Positions 7,064 to 16,735 are shown, counted from the stretch's first letter. The stretch: DNA of 36,487 bases from CAYUPI01 sp964446585 (GCA_964446585.1 CAYUPI010000057.1:1-36487), one strand, 5' to 3'. Translations and numbers: made by a program. Notes: generated by a model from the sequence alone, not told the origin.

Positions 7064-10000
7064 GATGAGAGATTGCTTAGGAAGTCGGCGGCCAAAGCAT
7101 GGTTAGGATCCCGGCGAAGTACCGCTCTGAGGACCGCGCGGGACTTAGCCTTTCTGCCCAGTCCAAGATGCGCCTGCGCCTGGAGAAACAAGGCGGTGGT
7201 TTCCTGGCGAAATTGAAGATCATCGTCGAAAAGCAGCATCGTGGGGAGTGAGGTTGCGAAGTAATCAATTTTGGCAGGCTGCTCTTGGAGCTTGTCGCCA
7301 TACGCGAGCAAGTCGCGGAAGAGCCGTTTAGCCTTCGCGCGCTGCCCTAGTTTTTCAAGCGACAACGCTGAGTAAAACGTCATCTCGCTCAAGGCGCGGA
7401 CACTCATCTCCTGAAAGTCGCCTTTGAAATTCGCGGCAGCGGACCAGTGGCGCCAGGCGGAGTCGGGATCTCCAACGGCCGCGCAGGCGCAGCCGAGCCA
7501 GTAATGGATGTCGCTTTGGTTCGCGAGGAGGTGTTTGGCCTCGCTTAGATTTTCTGGAGAAGTCAGGGCGTGCTCGAAATGTCTTCGGGCAGCGGCAAAA
7601 TCACCTTTCGCGAACTGCGCGCGCCCAAAGGCCAATTGGGAGCGGACATGTTGCCCGAGCGGGCCGCCTTCGCCGCCTTCCCATGGCTGGAATTTGCGGC
7701 TGCCGACGAGTTGGGCAGCCATTTGATGCTGTCCGGTTTGGTTGTAAAGCGCGCAAAGTTCGAGGCTGAGGTCGTCGCGTTGTTTAACAAGGTCAGGACC
7801 TTTTGAGAGTGCACGGAGCCGTCGTTCGGGTTTTTCGCCAAGGCGTTTCCAAAGCTGATCTCGTTCGTACAAGAGCCGTGCGTCGTGCGGATTGACGCGA
7901 CACGCGCGCTCGTAGGCGGCGCGAGCTTTGCCGGGCTGCTTGCGAATATTAAAATAGCCAATGCCGAGATTGCGCCACACGGTCGAAAAGCCGGGATCGA
8001 GTTCTGCACTGCGTTCCCAAAGCTGGATCGCTTCTTTGTGACGGCGGCGATCATAAAGCAGATTGCCCAGGTAATAGGACGCCCGAGCATCCTTGGGTGC
8101 AGCACGCGTAGCAGTCTCGAAAATGCCAATTTCTTCGAGACGAGATGGAAAGCAGTAATCGGGTGACTGCGCTGCGCCCTGCTGAAAGTGTTCCAGCGCA
8201 CGTTTATGGTTTCCGAGCTTTCCCTCCAGCCAACCCATCGTATAGTAACAGAGCGGCCAGGCTCCAAGATCCTGTGTTGGAAGATCATACCGCAGATTTC
8301 CAATCTGTGTACCCCGAAAGCGTTCGGAGATGGTCGCTGAGTCCCAATCTGCAGGCGCGCGAACGTTGCCTGGCATTGAATTAGTCGCAAGCCTGGCAGG
8401 CTGGAAGCCCTGCGATACAGTCCCGCGTTGGCGGGAGAAATCTGCACGACAATCCGCTTCTGCGCTCGAAAGCAGTTGAATCGCTTCGGAAAATAATCCA
8501 GCCCGGGTGTAATCATGGGCGAAATCCAGGCGAGTTTGGAGGTCACAAGTCACGTTCTCGCCCGCGAGATGTCGGGCCCACCAATCAAGCCGATCGAGGC
8601 GCAATGTTTCCTGCAAGAGGGCATCGGCTTCGCTGGCGCGCCCCAGCTTGCGCAAGACAACGACCTTCAGATCTCGCGCACGCAGATTATCAGTATCCAA
8701 ACACAGCGAGCGGTTGAGATGATCGAATGCTGCGTTCCAGTCCTTTCGACAGCAGTCAATTTCCGCCAAAGCGTGGTAACTGGCGCGGGCCCAAGCCTGG
8801 TTCCATGTCGCTTTGTAGAATGTTGCGTAAGCTTCATGATCTCGATTCAGGTATCGCAAGCACAACCCGAGGTTGTAGTAAGGCTCGCCATCGTACGGAT
8901 TTGCATTGCGTTGGGTCAGGCGTTCGATGCTTTTGCGAAAATGCCTTTCAGCATCTGAAAATTCACCACGACGCAAGTGCCACAGACCCACCGCATTGTT
9001 GCAGCGGGAATCGAGCGGATCGCGGCGCAGCGCTTCACGCCAGTAGGAGACTGGAGAACGGGTCGCGTGCCGGTATTGCTCAAGATGTAGTCCGGTGATG
9101 TAAAGCTCGTCAAAGCTCGCGATAGCTTCAGGGGCAGGCGGCTCGGTCGCAGGTGAAGGAAGTTCGATTTCTTCACGTGGTTTGGGTTGATAAGAGATGA
9201 TTTCACGACCTTGGTGGTCCAAAACGCGCAGCGTGGTTTTCCCGTTCCTCCACATCTGGCGAGGCTGTCCGGTTTCGAGAACAAATGGGCGCCCGGGTTC
9301 GAGATCCGCATCCCATTCCGCCGCGCCTCCATTTCTCTCGAGGCGAACCACAGCGCGTGGGAGGGCTCGCGTAACTGCTACGCCGATCCGAACATGCTTC
9401 TTTGCCAACAACAGACTGACAGCCACTTCAAGATTCGCGTGCTGAGCAGGTCCGATCTTCTGAATTGGAAACCAATATTGGCTCCAGGTTTTCGTTTCGC
9501 CAGGTTGCAGAAAGCTGAAGTCCGGCTGGTTGTCAGTATAAACGCCAGCCATGATTTCTATATAAGGTGGGAACTCGCCGCCTGCGCTGGCGTTAGTCAG
9601 ATTTCGATCCCACGCATACCCGAACTCGTGGTTACCCCAGGTCCACTGCTTCTTTCCCGGGGAGATATGGTGGTTCGCATAATGGACAATCCCGGCCTGC
9701 GCCTCGTAATCGTACCCGCCAAAGAAGTTCTCCTTGCTTCCCATGCACATGTAGGAGGTGGGAACGGGGATATTGGCGTAGAAGGAGAGATCGTTGGGAA
9801 TGTAGTTCGGGAGTTCGGAGTTCGGAGTTCGGAGTTCGGAATTATCACAGCAGTGTGATGGCACGAATCGGGACGGTATTTCATTTGCAGGCACTCCAGT
9901 ACGGGCGCGTTCTTTGTAGTTCACGCCGTAGTAATGGCCCTGACAGAGAGGATATTCGCTCATCGAGCGGCGAGCGTGATCGGCTACGTAGTGAACGTCC

Positions 10001-10605
10001 GGCGGAAAGAAGCTTTGATAGGCCTCGTGAACGCGCGTGGCGACGTTGGCCCACCAGAGAAATGTTTGCACAAACGGCGTGCGATTGTAGGCGCGCACCT
10101 TCAGCTCCAGGTAAGCGCGACTCGGATGCAGGCAGACACCATGCATACCTTTCATGCGCGCCATTGGATCGTGTTCGCTGCACCAGATCGTCTTGGAACC
10201 GTCGGCGTGTTCCTCAATTTCGAAGTCCACCGGCAGGAACGTTGCGGGCCTATGATGCTGGGGCCAGTTGAATTCGATGCCGCCGGAGATCCATGGCCCA
10301 GCCAGGCCGACAAGCGCCGGTTTGATTACAGGCTGACGATAGATGGCGTCGTAACCATTGGTTTTATCCTGCAAGACATGGATGCGGCCGCCAATTTCGG
10401 GCAGCACCATCACTCGAAGGAATTCGTTTTCGATCCAAACAGCCTTCCATTTGCGATCCACAGGCTTTTCCGAAATGCGATCTGTGAAGGGCAGAGGATA
10501 CACTTTCCCGCTGCTGCCTTGATACACGCGCTTCTCAAGGAACATCGGGTTCTTGTCGGGAGGCGCCGGTAGATAGGTGGGGATCACCAACTCCTCGATA
10601 CGCAT
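7060..10605 (-). CDS. DUF5107 domain protein with long TPR region
   Basis: About 1,181 residues. The N-terminal half is a DUF5107-type, mutarotase-like beta-sandwich (FLRVMVLPEIGGRIHVLQDK, GPWISGGIEFNWPQHHRPAT, NHEFGYAWDRN, PGETKTWSQYWFP). The C-terminal half, from about residue 520, is a run of TPR repeats such as CNNAVGLWHLRRGEFSDAER, YYNLGLCLRYLNRDHEA and ASYYLGNLLYDRRRHKEAI. It has no signal peptide, so it is probably cytoplasmic. The start is the ATG at 10605 because AGGAGG lies six bases upstream; the frame continues to 10713 without need. Its position between a sugar symporter and two sugar-active genes points to intracellular carbohydrate handling, perhaps as a glycoside-active enzyme or scaffold; the activity is unproven. 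Two repeat elements sit in frame, at 9804-9842 and 8288-8436. Confidence 0.85.
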   Translation of the reverse strand: MRIEELVIPTYLPAPPDKNPMFLEKRVYQGSSGKVYPLPFTDRISEKPVDRKWKAVWIENEFLRVMVLPEIGGRIHVLQDKTNGYDAIYRQPVIKPALVGLAGPWISGGIEFNWPQHHRPATFLPVDFEIEEHADGSKTIWCSEHDPMARMKGMHGVCLHPSRAYLELKVRAYNRTPFVQTFLWWANVATRVHEAYQSFFPPDVHYVADHARRSMSEYPLCQGHYYGVNYKERARTGVPANEIPSRFVPSHCCDNSELRTPNSELPNYIPNDLSFYANIPVPTSYMCMGSKENFFGGYDYEAQAGIVHYANHHISPGKKQWTWGNHEFGYAWDRNLTNASAGGEFPPYIEIMAGVYTDNQPDFSFLQPGETKTWSQYWFPIQKIGPAQHANLEVAVSLLLAKKHVRIGVAVTRALPRAVVRLERNGGAAEWDADLEPGRPFVLETGQPRQMWRNGKTTLRVLDHQGREIISYQPKPREEIELPSPATEPPAPEAIASFDELYITGLHLEQYRHATRSPVSYWREALRRDPLDSRCNNAVGLWHLRRGEFSDAERHFRKSIERLTQRNANPYDGEPYYNLGLCLRYLNRDHEAYATFYKATWNQAWARASYHALAEIDCCRKDWNAAFDHLNRSLCLDTDNLRARDLKVVVLRKLGRASEADALLQETLRLDRLDWWARHLAGENVTCDLQTRLDFAHDYTRAGLFSEAIQLLSSAEADCRADFSRQRGTVSQGFQPARLATNSMPGNVRAPADWDSATISERFRGTQIGNLRYDLPTQDLGAWPLCYYTMGWLEGKLGNHKRALEHFQQGAAQSPDYCFPSRLEEIGIFETATRAAPKDARASYYLGNLLYDRRRHKEAIQLWERSAELDPGFSTVWRNLGIGYFNIRKQPGKARAAYERACRVNPHDARLLYERDQLWKRLGEKPERRLRALSKGPDLVKQRDDLSLELCALYNQTGQHQMAAQLVGSRKFQPWEGGEGGPLGQHVRSQLAFGRAQFAKGDFAAARRHFEHALTSPENLSEAKHLLANQSDIHYWLGCACAAVGDPDSAWRHWSAAANFKGDFQEMSVRALSEMTFYSALSLEKLGQRAKAKRLFRDLLAYGDKLQEQPAKIDYFATSLPTMLLFDDDLQFRQETTALFLQAQAHLGLGRKAKSRAVLRAVLRRDPNHALAADFLSNLSS
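8288..8436. repeat. Triple-hairpin repeat element inserted in frame in the TPR region
   Basis: About 150 bases hold three palindromes: CAGATT-tcc-AATCTG (8293-8307), GCCTGgCAGGC (8391-8401) and TCCCGC-gttg-GCGGGA (8421-8436). On the minus strand they encode a roughly 50-residue non-TPR segment (including SRQRGTVSQGFQPARL and PADWDSATISERF) between two TPR motifs. The palindromes and the break in TPR periodicity both suggest an inserted repeat that kept the frame. Confidence 0.7.
9804..9842. repeat. Heptamer tandem array GGAGTTC inside the DUF5107 coding region
   Basis: About five consecutive copies of the 7-base unit GGAGTTC. Read on the minus strand they code the peptide NSELRTPNSELPN inside an otherwise conserved domain. 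Seven is not a multiple of three, so gain or loss of one unit would shift the frame of this 3.5-kb gene. Confidence 0.92.
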
Positions 10606-10610
10606 TTCAA

Positions 10611-10616
10611 CCTCCT
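10611..10616 (-). promoter_or_regulatory. Strong Shine-Dalgarno that sets the DUF5107-TPR start
   Basis: On the minus strand AGGAGG lies six bases before the ATG at 10605. Most other genes in the window lack so clear a site. It argues against the 36-codon upstream extension to 10713, which would also reach almost to the stop of the symporter gene. Confidence 0.85.
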
Positions 10617-10716
10617 CTCGCCGCTTTGAATGGTCCTTGTCCAGGTGCGGCCGAGTTCCAGCTATCCTTGAGCGGCGCGACTGCAGCGGGCTGATTCGAT
10701 TCATCGCTTTCACGAT

Positions 10717-12138
10717 TCAATCCACAAGCTCCCGCTCGATTTGTTCGAGCGTCTTACCCTTGGTTTCGGGCAGTTTGAATTTGATGAACAGGAAGCCAGC
10801 CACACAGATGCCTGCATAAAGCCAAAACGTGCCCTCCGACCCGAGGTTCGCGTTTAGGATCGGAAAAGTGTAGGTGAGGATGAAGCATGCAACCCATAGT
10901 GAGGACACGGCCACGGCCATCGCCGCACCGCGAATCCGATTCGGGAATATCTCGGAAATGACCACCCATGCCACCGGGGCAAGGGACATCGCATAGCAGC
11001 CAATAGCAGCAAGGACTAGCAGCAGCATGGGCAATCCCTTCACGCCGGTGAAGTAGCAGAAGCCCATTGCAGTGTAAATGGCCGCCAGTCCGGCCGACCC
11101 GAGCAGCATCAGCGGCCGTCTCCCACCGCGATCCACAACTCCGAGAGCAACGAAAGTGAAAGCGAGATTCACTGAACCGGTCCAGGCGATGTTTTTCAGG
11201 ACCGTTGAAATGTCGTATCCCGCGGCGTGGAAAATCTCTTCGGCATAATTGAAAATAACATTGATCCCGCACCATTGCTGAAAAACCGCAAGAACGACGC
11301 CGAGGACAAGTACCTTGCGCATTCTCGGTTCGAGCAAATCCGAAAAGCGCACCTGCTGCGCCTCCTCGCCCGCGAGCGTGGATTCGATGTCCACAAGCGC
11401 TGCGCGAGCGTATTGTTCCCCACCGATCCTGGCCAAAATGCCGTGGGCGCGTTCGGGCTTTCCATTCTTAGCAACCCAGCGTGGGCTCTCAGGCACGAGC
11501 GTCATGCCGAGGAAAAAGAAAAGCGAAGGGACCGCGGTAAGCCCGAACATCCATCGCCAGCCCTGCTGACCGAACCAGGAATTGCGGATGAATTCGTCGC
11601 TCGCGCCGGTCGGGAGATCACGCACGAGAAACCAGTTGATGTACTGGGCCAGAAGGATGCCGATGACGATCGTGAGTTGATTGATGGCTACGAGCTTGCC
11701 GCGGATCTGCGCAGGGGCTACTTCAGCGATGTACATGGGCGAAAGGTTTGAGGCCAGGCCGATCGCCACTCCTCCGAAGATGCGCCACAAAATGAAAACG
11801 CTGAAGTTGCTGGCGAGCGCGTTGCCCGTGGATGTCAGAGCGAAAATCAAAGCGGCGATGATCAACAGCCGTTTGCGGCCGAATCTGTCGCTCAGGGCCC
11901 CGGCAACCAGCGCGCCCACAAGGCATCCGATCAGAGCGCAACTGTTGGCCCACCCAATTTGAGTTTCGCTCGTGAGTTGAAAATATCGTTGAAAGAACGG
12001 CTTCGCGCCACCAATGACCACCCAATCCCATCCGAACAGCAGACCTCCCATGGCCGCAACGCTGGAGATGAGCCAGACGTAGGCCAAATTAAAGTTCGCC
12101 CTTAATTCGGAAGTTTGCTCGGCAACCGCGGTTATCAT
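10717..12138 (-). CDS. MFS sugar porter (sugar/H+ symporter)
   Basis: A 473-residue membrane protein with twelve predictable hydrophobic segments and the sugar-porter signatures: GGLLFGWDWVVIGG in helix 1, GALSDRFGRKR in loop 2-3, PESPRW before the central loop, QQWCGINVIFNYAEEIF in helix 7, DRGGRRP in loop 8-9 and PETKGKTLEQIE at the C-terminus. It resembles the XylE/GalP/AraE group that imports monosaccharides with protons. In this locus it would most simply import galactose or a related hexose released by the two secreted hydrolases; that substrate is inferred from context. It follows the upstream hydrolase gene by 11 bases. Confidence 0.93.
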   Translation of the reverse strand: MITAVAEQTSELRANFNLAYVWLISSVAAMGGLLFGWDWVVIGGAKPFFQRYFQLTSETQIGWANSCALIGCLVGALVAGALSDRFGRKRLLIIAALIFALTSTGNALASNFSVFILWRIFGGVAIGLASNLSPMYIAEVAPAQIRGKLVAINQLTIVIGILLAQYINWFLVRDLPTGASDEFIRNSWFGQQGWRWMFGLTAVPSLFFFLGMTLVPESPRWVAKNGKPERAHGILARIGGEQYARAALVDIESTLAGEEAQQVRFSDLLEPRMRKVLVLGVVLAVFQQWCGINVIFNYAEEIFHAAGYDISTVLKNIAWTGSVNLAFTFVALGVVDRGGRRPLMLLGSAGLAAIYTAMGFCYFTGVKGLPMLLLVLAAIGCYAMSLAPVAWVVISEIFPNRIRGAAMAVAVSSLWVACFILTYTFPILNANLGSEGTFWLYAGICVAGFLFIKFKLPETKGKTLEQIERELVD

Positions 12139-12149
12139 GGTCGTTTGTA

Positions 12150-14492
12150 TTAAGGCCAGGTCAGACGGAAGAAGCCACTTTGGCTCGACTGATTAAGCAA
12201 AATGCTCCAACTATTCGTTTGCCTTGAGCCAGCGACATCAGCCCAGCCATCTCCACTGGCCGTCAACACAGCTTGCGTTTGTAACCGCCACCCGGTGTGG
12301 TCCGCGGGCCAGGTCACCGTCAACTGACCCGCGCCTAGTGCTGCCGTAAGATTGGTCGAAGTGCGTACAGTTGGGATCAATCGAAACAGCTTTGCGTGCC
12401 GGGCGCCCAGATTAACAGTCCAATTCGTGCCTGCGATAGATGAAAACGTTCCGTCCCAAAGGTCTTTGGCAGTGTATGTGCCTGAGATTCCCAACCGCGA
12501 CAAATTAAGGTTCTTAGTGACGCTGGACGCATTGTAATTGAAAGCCGCGACGTACCAGTTGCTGCCATCCTGCCGCACAAAAACATCGGTGGCATTCGTC
12601 CGGGTGTTTCCTTCAACCGGCCGGAAAGAAAGCCCGGCGCGCGCGACCTGGTTGATGTTTGGATTGGTTAGACACGAGATTGCCAGGCTTTGGCCGCCAG
12701 CAGAGGCGAGGTCATCGCTATTCAAAAAGACCGTCCCCGCGATAGCGCAATTGATGAGGCGGCTTTGGTTTTCGTTCGGCGTGGCGCCCGAGAATTTCAT
12801 CATGTCGGGGTCGCTGAATTGGTACAGACGCCCATTAATCCACCAGCCATAAGAGACCGCTTGCATCGTAGCGGCAGTATCGCCAATGGAACTGGCGGCA
12901 TCACAGTAAATCCGCCGCGAGTGTGCATACTGATAAGGGAAGATAGGCGAAATCGCCTCGCTGAGAAACATGCGGCCGTTATTCTGTGAGACCAGATATT
13001 GCATTCCCTGATTGTAAGCTTGAATGCCGGTAACGACGTTGGTATCGAAATGGACTCCTTCGAGCGCTCCGTGAGTGAGGAAGTCCAGTTTCAAAAAATC
13101 AAAGCCCCGGCTGGTGAAATAGTTGATGTAATAAGCGGTCATCAGTTTCGACCCTGAATGCGTCGGATCAAGGGCGATTCCATTGTCGAGCATTTGAGGG
13201 TCGCCCGCCTGCGTCCGTAAAAAGGCGCTACTCCACTTGTACGTGCCGCTGCCCGTCATCAAGGAATTTGATCCCTGGGAAGCCGTGCCCCAATAGACGA
13301 ATGGCGTCCAGTAGATACCGGCCTTTTGCCCGTTACTGTGACAGAAATTGGCAAACTGTTGCAGCTCGGAATCGCCGAGATTGCTCCAGAACGAATCCAG
13401 GTTGACGTAAACCACTCCCAGGTTATTGAATTGGTTCGTTTGCAGATTGTTCTTTATGAAGCTCGCGACGGCTGTGACATTGGAATACGTGACGCCATTC
13501 ATATAGGCATACCAACTGTTCCAACCGAATGGCACGCCGCCAGGCCACTTTAACCGTGGTGCCTGCGCCGCGTTAGCATCCGCGAACGATTCGAGCACTA
13601 TGCGCCAGTCTGAACCGAAACCAACGAAGACCATCGGGGACAAGATAGAGTTTCCTTTGACCAGGCCATGTTCCGAAACATCGCGCGTGTCGCTTGAAGT
13701 GACGCCGCCGAATGCGTTGAGCACGTTGAGCCGGTTGTTCGAGCCTTGAAAATAAATGCCGGTTTTCCACGTGTCGTGTGTGACAGACCCAACGACAAGC
13801 CCGTTGCGGGTTGTATTGTCGTAAAAGGCGGAAACCTCGTAGCTCATGCTTGTGTTGTTAATCGGCATGGCGTTGTAGCTGAAAGTGAACGAGTCGTTGT
13901 CGAAAGGCGCAATGAGCGCGCGGTCGTCGCTGTAAGCGCCAATGTCCACCCCGCCAGTCACGTCCATCACCAACGGCCCCATCCAGCGGGATTGCAGTCC
14001 GGTGCCTGTCATGTCCACACGCGTCAAAAAGCTATTGTCCTGATCGACAATAAAGGTCTGCTTCATCGTAGGCAGATCCAGTCGAGTCGAAGTAACTTCA
14101 ACTTGATTGTTGGTCGCCGTCCAGGAGTGGTTGGTGTAAATTGTGTCGGTGATATAGTTCGTGAGCGCGCCACCCGAATAAAGACCAACACCGGCATAGA
14201 AGCCGGAAATCTTCAGCGCGTTTTGCCAGTAAAAATTCGCCCGGCCGGTGCTCAGGTTATACTCAAGCCGCACATTGGCATTGGTCATCTTGAGCAGATT
14301 GCCTGTTTGAACCGGCGGCAGAAGCGGCCCGGCAACGCATGAAACTGCCAGCGATAGCCCTCCAAGCAAACTCCTGGAAATGGTTAAGCATCCACTCAAT
14401 CGCCTCGGTCGCAAGCTCTTGCGTTTTTGTGCGTCCTGCGTGAAACTCACCACTAAACACTTAGCTCGGCGGGGACGCCCATTAAGTTCCAA
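12150..14492 (-). CDS. Secreted alpha-galactosidase-like glycoside hydrolase (clan GH-D) with WPADHTGW C-terminal module
   Basis: About 780 residues. A basic leader and signal peptide (SLLGGLSLAVSCVAGPLL) are followed by a beta-rich N-terminal domain and a TIM barrel with FGWNSWYAYMNGV, VYVNLDSFW, KAGIYWTPF and FDFLKLDFL, where Asp470 is the likely nucleophile, and YQFSDPDMMKF. This layout is that of clan GH-D (GH36/GH27-like) alpha-galactosidases. The last 75 residues (LTVTWPADHTGWRLQTQ through SGFFRLTWP) form a module also present on the neighbouring autotransporter-repeat protein, probably for surface sorting or anchoring. The start is uncertain: 14492 is a TTG, and in-frame GTG codons a few residues later are possible. 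It lies 29 bases after that neighbouring gene. Confidence 0.85.
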   Translation of the reverse strand: MELNGRPRRAKCLVVSFTQDAQKRKSLRPRRLSGCLTISRSLLGGLSLAVSCVAGPLLPPVQTGNLLKMTNANVRLEYNLSTGRANFYWQNALKISGFYAGVGLYSGGALTNYITDTIYTNHSWTATNNQVEVTSTRLDLPTMKQTFIVDQDNSFLTRVDMTGTGLQSRWMGPLVMDVTGGVDIGAYSDDRALIAPFDNDSFTFSYNAMPINNTSMSYEVSAFYDNTTRNGLVVGSVTHDTWKTGIYFQGSNNRLNVLNAFGGVTSSDTRDVSEHGLVKGNSILSPMVFVGFGSDWRIVLESFADANAAQAPRLKWPGGVPFGWNSWYAYMNGVTYSNVTAVASFIKNNLQTNQFNNLGVVYVNLDSFWSNLGDSELQQFANFCHSNGQKAGIYWTPFVYWGTASQGSNSLMTGSGTYKWSSAFLRTQAGDPQMLDNGIALDPTHSGSKLMTAYYINYFTSRGFDFLKLDFLTHGALEGVHFDTNVVTGIQAYNQGMQYLVSQNNGRMFLSEAISPIFPYQYAHSRRIYCDAASSIGDTAATMQAVSYGWWINGRLYQFSDPDMMKFSGATPNENQSRLINCAIAGTVFLNSDDLASAGGQSLAISCLTNPNINQVARAGLSFRPVEGNTRTNATDVFVRQDGSNWYVAAFNYNASSVTKNLNLSRLGISGTYTAKDLWDGTFSSIAGTNWTVNLGARHAKLFRLIPTVRTSTNLTAALGAGQLTVTWPADHTGWRLQTQAVLTASGDGWADVAGSRQTNSWSILLNQSSQSGFFRLTWP

Positions 14493-14521
14493 ATGGAGAT
14501 CTTGTTACATCACCGGCGACT

Positions 14522-16669
14522 TTAGGGCAGAATGAGGCGAAAGAATACCGACCGGTTGCTGGGATCAATCGGCATAACCCATTGGTCGGTGCTTTCTGAT
14601 CCCGTCACGTTCACCCAATTAGCGCCCGTGAGTGTATTGGTTTGCGATTGCAACACCCAACCGGTGTGGTCGGCAGGCCAACTTAACGTCAGATAGCCGC
14701 CGCTCACCTGCATCGTGATATTTGTCGGGTTTGGATTGAATGCCTGAACCACTGAGATACTGCCGCTGCTTGCCAAATGGTTCACCCAACCCAGGCCGCC
14801 ATGCAACACTGGTAGAACAACGTCGGCAAAATTTCCACTGCCAGCCGGACTGAACAGGACAAAATTGTCGCCCACCGACAATGCAGGGCCAACATTGGTC
14901 ACGACCAGTGTGCCGCCATAGTTCAGTGTTCCGGTGGACGCTACGAGATCGTTTGTCAGTGGGCTGTTGGACTTATTCAGTTCCATCTTCGTGGTGCCGC
15001 CGAGTGTCAAACCCCCGACAGTAAGCTTGCCGATACTGGCCCCCGGCGACAATATACCACCCGGCTGCACGGTTACGGTGCCACTAATGGTCCCGTTACC
15101 GCCCAGAGTCCCGCCACTTTGCACATTCACGCCGCCCGAGCCCGTTCCGGAGCCCGAGGTATTGTTTACCAAAAGTGTGCCCGCACTCACCGTGGTGCCG
15201 TTTTGGTACAGGTTTGCTCCACTCAGGACCATGGTGCCAATGCCGGTTTTGATCAGCGTGCCAAAATTACCGTAGTCCCAATATGAGTGGGTCAGCACCG
15301 CCGGCACGGATAAATCAATCCCGTTTGCCGCTCCGATCGCGACGTTAAAAACTGTCGCGTGGGGCGCGTCGAGCAGTTGAATGTCTGAATTGGCACCCGA
15401 ACTCATGATCACAGAAGTGAGGCTATTGCCCGGCACGTTTACGCCGTTCCACAGCGCCCAGCTTTGCCGTGTAGAATCATGTCCGCCAACTGCCGATAAC
15501 GTGCCGCCGTTCAAGGTCAACAGATTGATGGGAACAAAATTCGCGGTTTCAACCACCGCCCCCGGACCGATAGACAAACCCTGCTGCGGCGGATCGCTGC
15601 TCGTATCGTTCCCGTGGAACGGTTCATAGCTGTTGATTACCAATTTGCCCGGTCCCATTGCGAGAATCGTGCCGTTACCACCCACATAGGTTGTCGGTGC
15701 CCAGGTGTACGTATCGCTGCGATTAAACGCGATGGTTCCGAAATTCCCATAATAAGCGCTATCCACCAAATTCCCCGTCGTTCCCCCGTTTCCAATCTGC
15801 AACGTTCCCTGGCTGACATATGGGCTCAGCGCAGGAACATTTCCGGCGAGGATAAGCGTGCCCCCGCCGGTCTTTTCCGTAAACTGGCTGTTCCCGCCCG
15901 TCAAACTGCCCGTGAGAATCAGTGTCCCGCCGTCATCAACGCCGATCGTGCCCTGGGCTGATTGACTGCTTATGATGTCGCCGCTCCACGTTCTTGTCGC
16001 CCCTCCGCCACTGCGCAACGCCCCATGACCGTCCCCGGCAAAGCCGTTGCCGCTCAAGTTCAAGGGTTCTGCTGCTGGATATGTTGCACTGTCCAAGAAA
16101 ATACTCCCGCCCACGTTCACTGTGGTTCCGGCTGCGAACGACCCGAATGTGTTGGTGGATCGTGCATACACCTGAATGTTGGTGCCGATTACGGTCACTC
16201 CAGAATAGCTGTTGCTGCCATAAATGCCTAAAACGGACCCAAAGGTGTCACTTACAGCATTGGCAAGATTCAAGCCATTCGCGCCCGCAAGCGGAATATA
16301 AAACTGGCGATAGCCCGAAGAAATGAGCAACGGCATCATTGGGCCGTTGTCCATGGTCAAGACGCTGCCCCCGCCGCTCACAAAGTTTTGATTGTAGTAG
16401 GACAAATTCAATTCCCCGATGTTTATCGTGCCAATCGTCCTGCTCGTGTCCAGGGTCACCGTGCGCGTCATGGTGATGGGAGTGGCGCTGAAATCGGCGG
16501 TATTGCCTGCTCCATTGGCAATGATGCCGTCCAGCCACTTGGCTGAATCGCTCCAATTTCCGTCGGCATCAACATTCCAACTGCCGCTTTGCGCCTTCAT
16601 GGAACATGGCGAGGCAATCACCGTTATCGCGCCTGTTATGGCCATTAGTTTTCTGAACAGATTTTTCAT
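14522..16669 (-). CDS. Secreted autotransporter-associated beta-strand repeat protein
   Basis: A 715-residue protein with a signal peptide (MKNLFRKLMAITGAITVIAS) and a first block WNVDADGNWSDSAKWLDG. A long Gly/Asn/Thr-rich beta-helix-like region follows, with the strand repeats seen in passenger domains (KTGGGTLILAGNVPALSPY, KTGIGTMVLSGANLYQNG, VQSGGTLGGNGTISGTV, VQPGGILSPGASIGKLTVGG). It ends with the WPADHTGWVLQSQ through VFFRLILP module shared with the next gene. There is no beta-barrel translocator domain, so export must use another route. It is probably a cell-surface or matrix protein. Its place between the pseudopilin and the hydrolase suggests substrate attachment, which is inferred. 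It has Verrucomicrobiota-like features and no catalytic motif. Confidence 0.88.
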   Translation of the reverse strand: MKNLFRKLMAITGAITVIASPCSMKAQSGSWNVDADGNWSDSAKWLDGIIANGAGNTADFSATPITMTRTVTLDTSRTIGTINIGELNLSYYNQNFVSGGGSVLTMDNGPMMPLLISSGYRQFYIPLAGANGLNLANAVSDTFGSVLGIYGSNSYSGVTVIGTNIQVYARSTNTFGSFAAGTTVNVGGSIFLDSATYPAAEPLNLSGNGFAGDGHGALRSGGGATRTWSGDIISSQSAQGTIGVDDGGTLILTGSLTGGNSQFTEKTGGGTLILAGNVPALSPYVSQGTLQIGNGGTTGNLVDSAYYGNFGTIAFNRSDTYTWAPTTYVGGNGTILAMGPGKLVINSYEPFHGNDTSSDPPQQGLSIGPGAVVETANFVPINLLTLNGGTLSAVGGHDSTRQSWALWNGVNVPGNSLTSVIMSSGANSDIQLLDAPHATVFNVAIGAANGIDLSVPAVLTHSYWDYGNFGTLIKTGIGTMVLSGANLYQNGTTVSAGTLLVNNTSGSGTGSGGVNVQSGGTLGGNGTISGTVTVQPGGILSPGASIGKLTVGGLTLGGTTKMELNKSNSPLTNDLVASTGTLNYGGTLVVTNVGPALSVGDNFVLFSPAGSGNFADVVLPVLHGGLGWVNHLASSGSISVVQAFNPNPTNITMQVSGGYLTLSWPADHTGWVLQSQTNTLTGANWVNVTGSESTDQWVMPIDPSNRSVFFRLILP

Positions 16670-16735
16670 ACTTGGGGGTCTTGTTGTTTTGTTTTGCGGA
16701 TTTTCGTTAAAGACAAAAAGTTTCTACTCTCTCGC

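Noticed and set aside
7563..8546. A 327-residue minus-strand protein
   Set aside because: It is an out-of-frame shadow of the TPR region.
10606..10713. N-terminal extension of the DUF5107-TPR protein
   Set aside because: A strong Shine-Dalgarno marks the ATG at 10605, and the extension is basic sequence without family features.
14522..16669. Classical autotransporter with its own barrel
   Set aside because: The protein ends in a short beta module, not a barrel domain.
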